From Bacteroidales bacterium (GTDB lineage Bacteria; Bacteroidota; Bacteroidia; Bacteroidales; UBA932), in the NCBI GenBank assembly GCA_024401945.1, contig JAKSKC010000047.1, forward strand, positions 1 to 9,500: 9,500 nt of DNA, written 5' to 3'. Positions 7,327 through 9,500 of this stretch are shown piece by piece. The notes beneath the pieces are model-generated. The model saw only the letters and a program-made list of their open reading frames with translations, had not been told where the DNA came from and did not search any database. The position numbers and the translations under genes are program-made. Within the stretch, counting starts at the first letter, position 1. Each line of letters opens with the position of its first letter.

Positions 7327-8529
7327 TTATTTTTTCCTTTTGATGCTGAAACTGTCGACAAGTTCCCTGTCCTTGTTGTAGACCTCGACTCCGATGCCCT
7401 TGCGGTCAACCGACACCACCGCTCCCACGCACTGCTGCTGGGCCTTGAGGTCGATGATCTTCTCGTGCAGCCCGTCCTTGTACTGCCCTTCGTCCGGAGT
7501 TCTCCATTTCGCTCCGGAGGAGCCCATATCCAGATACCACACTCCGTTTATCTCCCTTGTCCTGGAGTACATATGGTCGTGTCCGCTGAGTACCAGGTCG
7601 ACTCCGGCCTGCTCGTATGCCGGGGCCCAGAGAGGCTTGAGATACTTGTTGACGCCCGAATCGTTGGTGTAGGACGCCTGGATGGACTTGTGCTGCAGCA
7701 CCACCAGGTAGTCGTAGGTCCCCTTGAGCTTCTCCACCGTCCTGAGCAGCCAGTCCCTTTCCTGTACGAAGTTGTCGCTGACCGAGGTGTTGGAATCTCC
7801 GCAGTCCAGACTTATGAAGAGTATGTTGTTGTAGTAGAAGTAGTAGCAGGAGCCTTCGCAGCAGGATGCTCCGTTCTTCGGGAAGTTGAAGATGGCCTTG
7901 TAGGATTCAGGTCTCTGCAGCTGGCTGATATGTTTGTTCGGCATCGGAAGCCCCCAGAATTCGTGGTCCCCCGGCGATGATGCGAAGATGAACCTGCCGA
8001 AGAGGTCGGTGCTGTCGAGCAGCCATTCCCACTGGTCCTGGTACACCGCGTAGTCTATCATATCCCCGCTGCATACGGTCAGCGCCGGATGGCCAGCCAG
8101 CGAATCCACTATCCTTATCATATTGTGGGTGTTGGGGTTGAAGCGCGGCTGGAAGTCCGTGAACGCGTTGAATTTCCATTTGCGCGCGCCGCCCGCCGTC
8201 GTGAATGAGCGGATGCCGCTCTTCCAGTCTCCCGCGCACACGCGGTATATATAGGAGTGTCCCTTGCGGAGCCCGTCGAGATTGATGCTGCAGACATAGC
8301 GCGGGACGGCGAACAGGCTGTCGGCGTCCTCCATCTTCCAGAGCCGTTCCTCCGGGAAGACCTTGCGGGCTTTCAGGAATGAGTTGTCAGAAGCATCGCT
8401 GAGTTCGATGTAGCTGCCCTGCACGCTGCTGTGCCAGTTGATTCCTATCTGTCGGGAGGCGTCTTCCCCGGGGGTGGTCACGATGAAATGGATCGCAACG
8501 CCCAGAATGGTTGTCAGTAAGTGTAACAT
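7327..8529 (-). CDS. Purple-acid-phosphatase-like metallophosphoesterase with altered metal-site motifs
   Basis: This is a 400-residue protein when started at the ATG at 8529; the frame is open up to an ATG at 8607, but that would run into the divergent cyclo-ligase gene. Residues about 20-113 resemble the fibronectin-like N-terminal domain of purple acid phosphatases. The phosphoesterase domain follows: FTDFQ (123-127, normally DxH), SGDMIDY (154-160, GDxxD present), SPGDHEF (185-191, normally GNHE), H280 in VLQHKS, and SGHDHMYSR (315-323, GHxH intact). Thus one His is Gln and the Asn is Asp, so activity or metal preference may differ from the family norm. The first 19 residues are hydrophobic but lack a positive N-region, so export is uncertain; the CCEGSC cluster (223-228) would suit an oxidising compartment. 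It is the first gene of the minus-strand cluster. Its role in glycan use is not clear. Confidence 0.8.
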   Translation of the reverse strand: MLHLLTTILGVAIHFIVTTPGEDASRQIGINWHSSVQGSYIELSDASDNSFLKARKVFPEERLWKMEDADSLFAVPRYVCSINLDGLRKGHSYIYRVCAGDWKSGIRSFTTAGGARKWKFNAFTDFQPRFNPNTHNMIRIVDSLAGHPALTVCSGDMIDYAVYQDQWEWLLDSTDLFGRFIFASSPGDHEFWGLPMPNKHISQLQRPESYKAIFNFPKNGASCCEGSCYYFYYNNILFISLDCGDSNTSVSDNFVQERDWLLRTVEKLKGTYDYLVVLQHKSIQASYTNDSGVNKYLKPLWAPAYEQAGVDLVLSGHDHMYSRTREINGVWYLDMGSSGAKWRTPDEGQYKDGLHEKIIDLKAQQQCVGAVVSVDRKGIGVEVYNKDRELVDSFSIKRKK

Positions 8530-8533
8530 ATTC

Positions 8534-8541
8534 CAAATATA
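8534..8541 (-). promoter_or_regulatory. Perfect Bacteroidetes -7 box TATATTTG before the metallophosphoesterase gene
   Basis: On the minus strand the octamer fits TAnnTTTG exactly and ends only 4 bases (GAAT) before the ATG at 8529. No convincing TTG lies 19-21 bases upstream. If it is used, transcription would start at or next to the start codon, giving a leaderless mRNA for the whole cluster. Confidence 0.45.
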
Positions 8542-8550
8542 CGAATTTAA

Positions 8551-8581
8551 TTGCACAACATCGAGGAAAATGCTAATATTG
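8551..8581 (+). promoter_or_regulatory. Candidate promoter of the 5-formyltetrahydrofolate cyclo-ligase gene
   Basis: TTG at 8551-8553 and TAATATTG at 8574-8581 (one base off TAnnTTTG) are separated by 20 bases, the spacing expected for Bacteroidetes -33/-7 promoters. The predicted start of transcription, near 8586-8588, leaves a leader of about 12-14 bases containing AGGA just before the ATG at 8600. Confidence 0.5.
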
Positions 8582-8599
8582 CCTGTCGGAAACAGGAAT

Positions 8600-9133
8600 A
8601 TGACCAAATCGGAGATACGCGGGAGAATAAGGGAGATAAAGGCTTCCTACGGCGCCGGACGCCTGCTGGAGATGAGCAGGGGGCCGGTTTCGGAGCTGAT
8701 GGAGTACATCGGTTCCTTCGAAAGGAAGGGACTTGTGATGCTTCTTTACAACTCCCTGCCCGACGAGGTCGATACGGGGGAGTTGATCCGAAGCCTGCTG
8801 GAAGAGGGGCACAAAGTGCTGCTGCCCACGGTGGTCGGGGATGAACTCGAACTTCACGAGTTCTCCGAAGGAACGTCCCTGCACAGCGGATTCCGCGGAA
8901 TAGGGGAGTCGGACGGAGCCCTTTTCACCGACTATTCCTCCATCGACCTTGCCGTTGTCCCGGGCGTGGCGTTCACCCGCGACGGTTGCCGGCTGGGGCG
9001 GGGGAGAGGCTTCTATGACAGATTCCTTCCTTTGCTGGAATGCCCCGTGGTGGGGCTTGCCTTCCCTTTCCAGATCCTGGAATCCCTGCCCTGCGAGGAG
9101 CACGACATAAAAATAAACCGTGTGATAGGTTGA
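8600..9133 (+). CDS. fau: 5-formyltetrahydrofolate cyclo-ligase (5,10-methenyltetrahydrofolate synthetase)
   Basis: This 177-residue cytosolic enzyme uses ATP to turn 5-formyl-THF into 5,10-methenyl-THF, returning the stored folate to one-carbon metabolism. The family signature is PGVAFTRDGCRLGRGRGFYD (121-140), continuing to RF; most relatives have RLGYGGGYYD, so Tyr-Gly becomes Arg-Gly and a Gly-Tyr pair becomes Gly-Phe here. The C-terminus LPCEEHDIKINRVIG (163-177) fits the usual LPxEEHD...V end. Length is slightly below the usual 180-200 residues. The ATG at 8600 gives the expected N-terminus (MTKSEIRGRI) and has AGGA 4-5 bases upstream; upstream in-frame ATGs at 8438 and 8570 lie before the candidate -7 box or inside the divergent gene. 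It is monocistronic, divergent from the glycan cluster and convergent with the M16 gene. Its last codons form one arm of the shared terminator. Confidence 0.93.
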   Translation: MTKSEIRGRIREIKASYGAGRLLEMSRGPVSELMEYIGSFERKGLVMLLYNSLPDEVDTGELIRSLLEEGHKVLLPTVVGDELELHEFSEGTSLHSGFRGIGESDGALFTDYSSIDLAVVPGVAFTRDGCRLGRGRGFYDRFLPLLECPVVGLAFPFQILESLPCEEHDIKINRVIG

Positions 9134-9155
9134 ACCCTCACACGGTTTACTTTTT
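9109..9155. terminator. Bidirectional intrinsic terminator between convergent genes
   Basis: A perfect 12-bp inverted repeat (TAAACCGTGTGA at 9114-9125, TCACACGGTTTA at 9138-9149) encloses a 12-base loop. On the plus strand it is followed, after one C, by T5 (9151-9155). On the minus strand A5 at 9109-9113 supplies the matching U-tract. It can therefore end both the cyclo-ligase and the M16 peptidase transcripts. The left arm lies inside the cyclo-ligase coding sequence, and that gene's TGA stop (9131-9133) sits in the loop. Confidence 0.9.
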
Positions 9156-9170
9156 ATACCCGGGAGGCTG

Positions 9171-9500
9171 TTATTCCTCAGGTCTCATAACGAGCTCGGA
9201 GAAGTAGCCTTCGCAGAGTTCAGCTGCAACAGCCTTTACCTTTTCAGGGGTGAGGGCCTTGACGGCAGCCTCATACTCGTTGATGTAATCGATGCCGTAG
9301 AGGAGGTTGTCCTCGATGCAGCTCTGCCAGTATGAAACGCGGAGCTTGCTTTCAGGGATCTTCTTCTCGAGGTTCTTGACGGTCTTGTCGAACTGCTCGG
9401 CGTCAGGACCGTTGGCAGCTATGTCGGAGAGACCCTTCTTTGCGATCTCGCGAAGCTTGTCGATGTCGGTGAACAGCCTTGCGGTGGGACGTCCGCGGTG
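9171..9500 (-). CDS. M16 (pitrilysin/insulinase) family zinc peptidase, C-terminal fragment
   Basis: The 109 visible residues run from the window edge to a TAA at 9171-9173, so the N-terminal part, including any HxxEH zinc site, lies outside. The fragment fits the C-terminal, catalytically inactive half of M16 peptidases: LREIAKKGLSD (16-26) followed by an acidic helix with the EQFDKTVKNLEKK pattern (35-47), SYWQSCIEDNLLYGID (56-71), then ALTPEKVKAVAAEL (82-95) and the terminal ELVMRPEE. In Bacteroidales these are often two-repeat proteins of about 900 residues with a signal peptide, acting in the periplasm on peptides; that part is family knowledge and not visible here. It converges with the cyclo-ligase gene and shares its terminator. 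Confidence 0.8.
   Translation of the reverse strand, partial: HRGRPTARLFTDIDKLREIAKKGLSDIAANGPDAEQFDKTVKNLEKKIPESKLRVSYWQSCIEDNLLYGIDYINEYEAAVKALTPEKVKAVAAELCEGYFSELVMRPEE

Noticed and set aside
8438..8599. Upstream in-frame starts for the cyclo-ligase at 8438 and 8570
   Set aside because: The 8438 start lies inside the divergent gene; the 8570 ATG precedes the candidate -7 box and has its AGGA only two bases away, and family proteins begin near MTKSEIR at 8600.
8530..8607. Extended start at 8607 for the metallophosphoesterase
   Set aside because: It would overlap the divergent cyclo-ligase start and translate through both promoter motifs; the added residues have no family match.

Overview
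The window looks like chromosomal DNA from a GC-rich member of the Bacteroidales, probably a gut or rumen polysaccharide degrader; the genus cannot be fixed from sequence alone. Supporting signs are starts that mostly lack a Shine-Dalgarno sequence, short AT-rich gaps carrying the Bacteroidetes promoter motif TAnnTTTG, very rare TTA/CTA/TCA codons, and a set of secreted carbohydrate-active enzymes.

Layout. Positions 1-108 hold two perfect copies of a 54-bp hairpin-rich tandem repeat. Next comes a six-gene run on the minus strand, transcribed from right to left: a metallophosphoesterase (7327-8529), a CE2-like SGNH carbohydrate esterase (6224-7318), an MFS transporter (4895-6160), an L-fucose/L-arabinose isomerase-family protein (3454-4893), a secreted clan GH-A glycoside hydrolase (1993-3447) and a class I mannose-6-phosphate isomerase-like protein with an unusual N-terminal half (112-1983). 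Gaps are 8, 63, 1, 6 and 9 bp, so this is one operon, or two if the 63-bp gap holds a promoter. A 70-bp divergent promoter region (8530-8599) separates it from 5-formyltetrahydrofolate cyclo-ligase on the plus strand (8600-9133). That gene converges on the 3' end of an M16-family peptidase (9171-9500, minus, cut by the window edge), and a bidirectional terminator lies between them. No RNA genes, insertion sequences or CRISPR arrays were seen, and no gene-free stretch exceeds 300 bases.

How the genes may work together (inference). The glycoside hydrolase and the CE2 esterase carry signal peptides and would trim and deacetylate a glycan in the periplasm. The MFS carrier would import the freed sugar or sugar acid. 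The cytoplasmic isomerase and the PMI-like protein would convert it to a keto-sugar or fructose-phosphate type intermediate. No SusC/SusD pair, sugar kinase, aldolase or regulator is in view, so the substrate is not identified. The most unusual items are the PMI protein's N-terminal region, which resembles a uridine-kinase fold with a broken P-loop; the metallophosphoesterase with changed metal-site motifs and a possibly leaderless transcript; the terminator built into the last codons of the cyclo-ligase gene; and the 54-bp repeat abutting the end of the operon.
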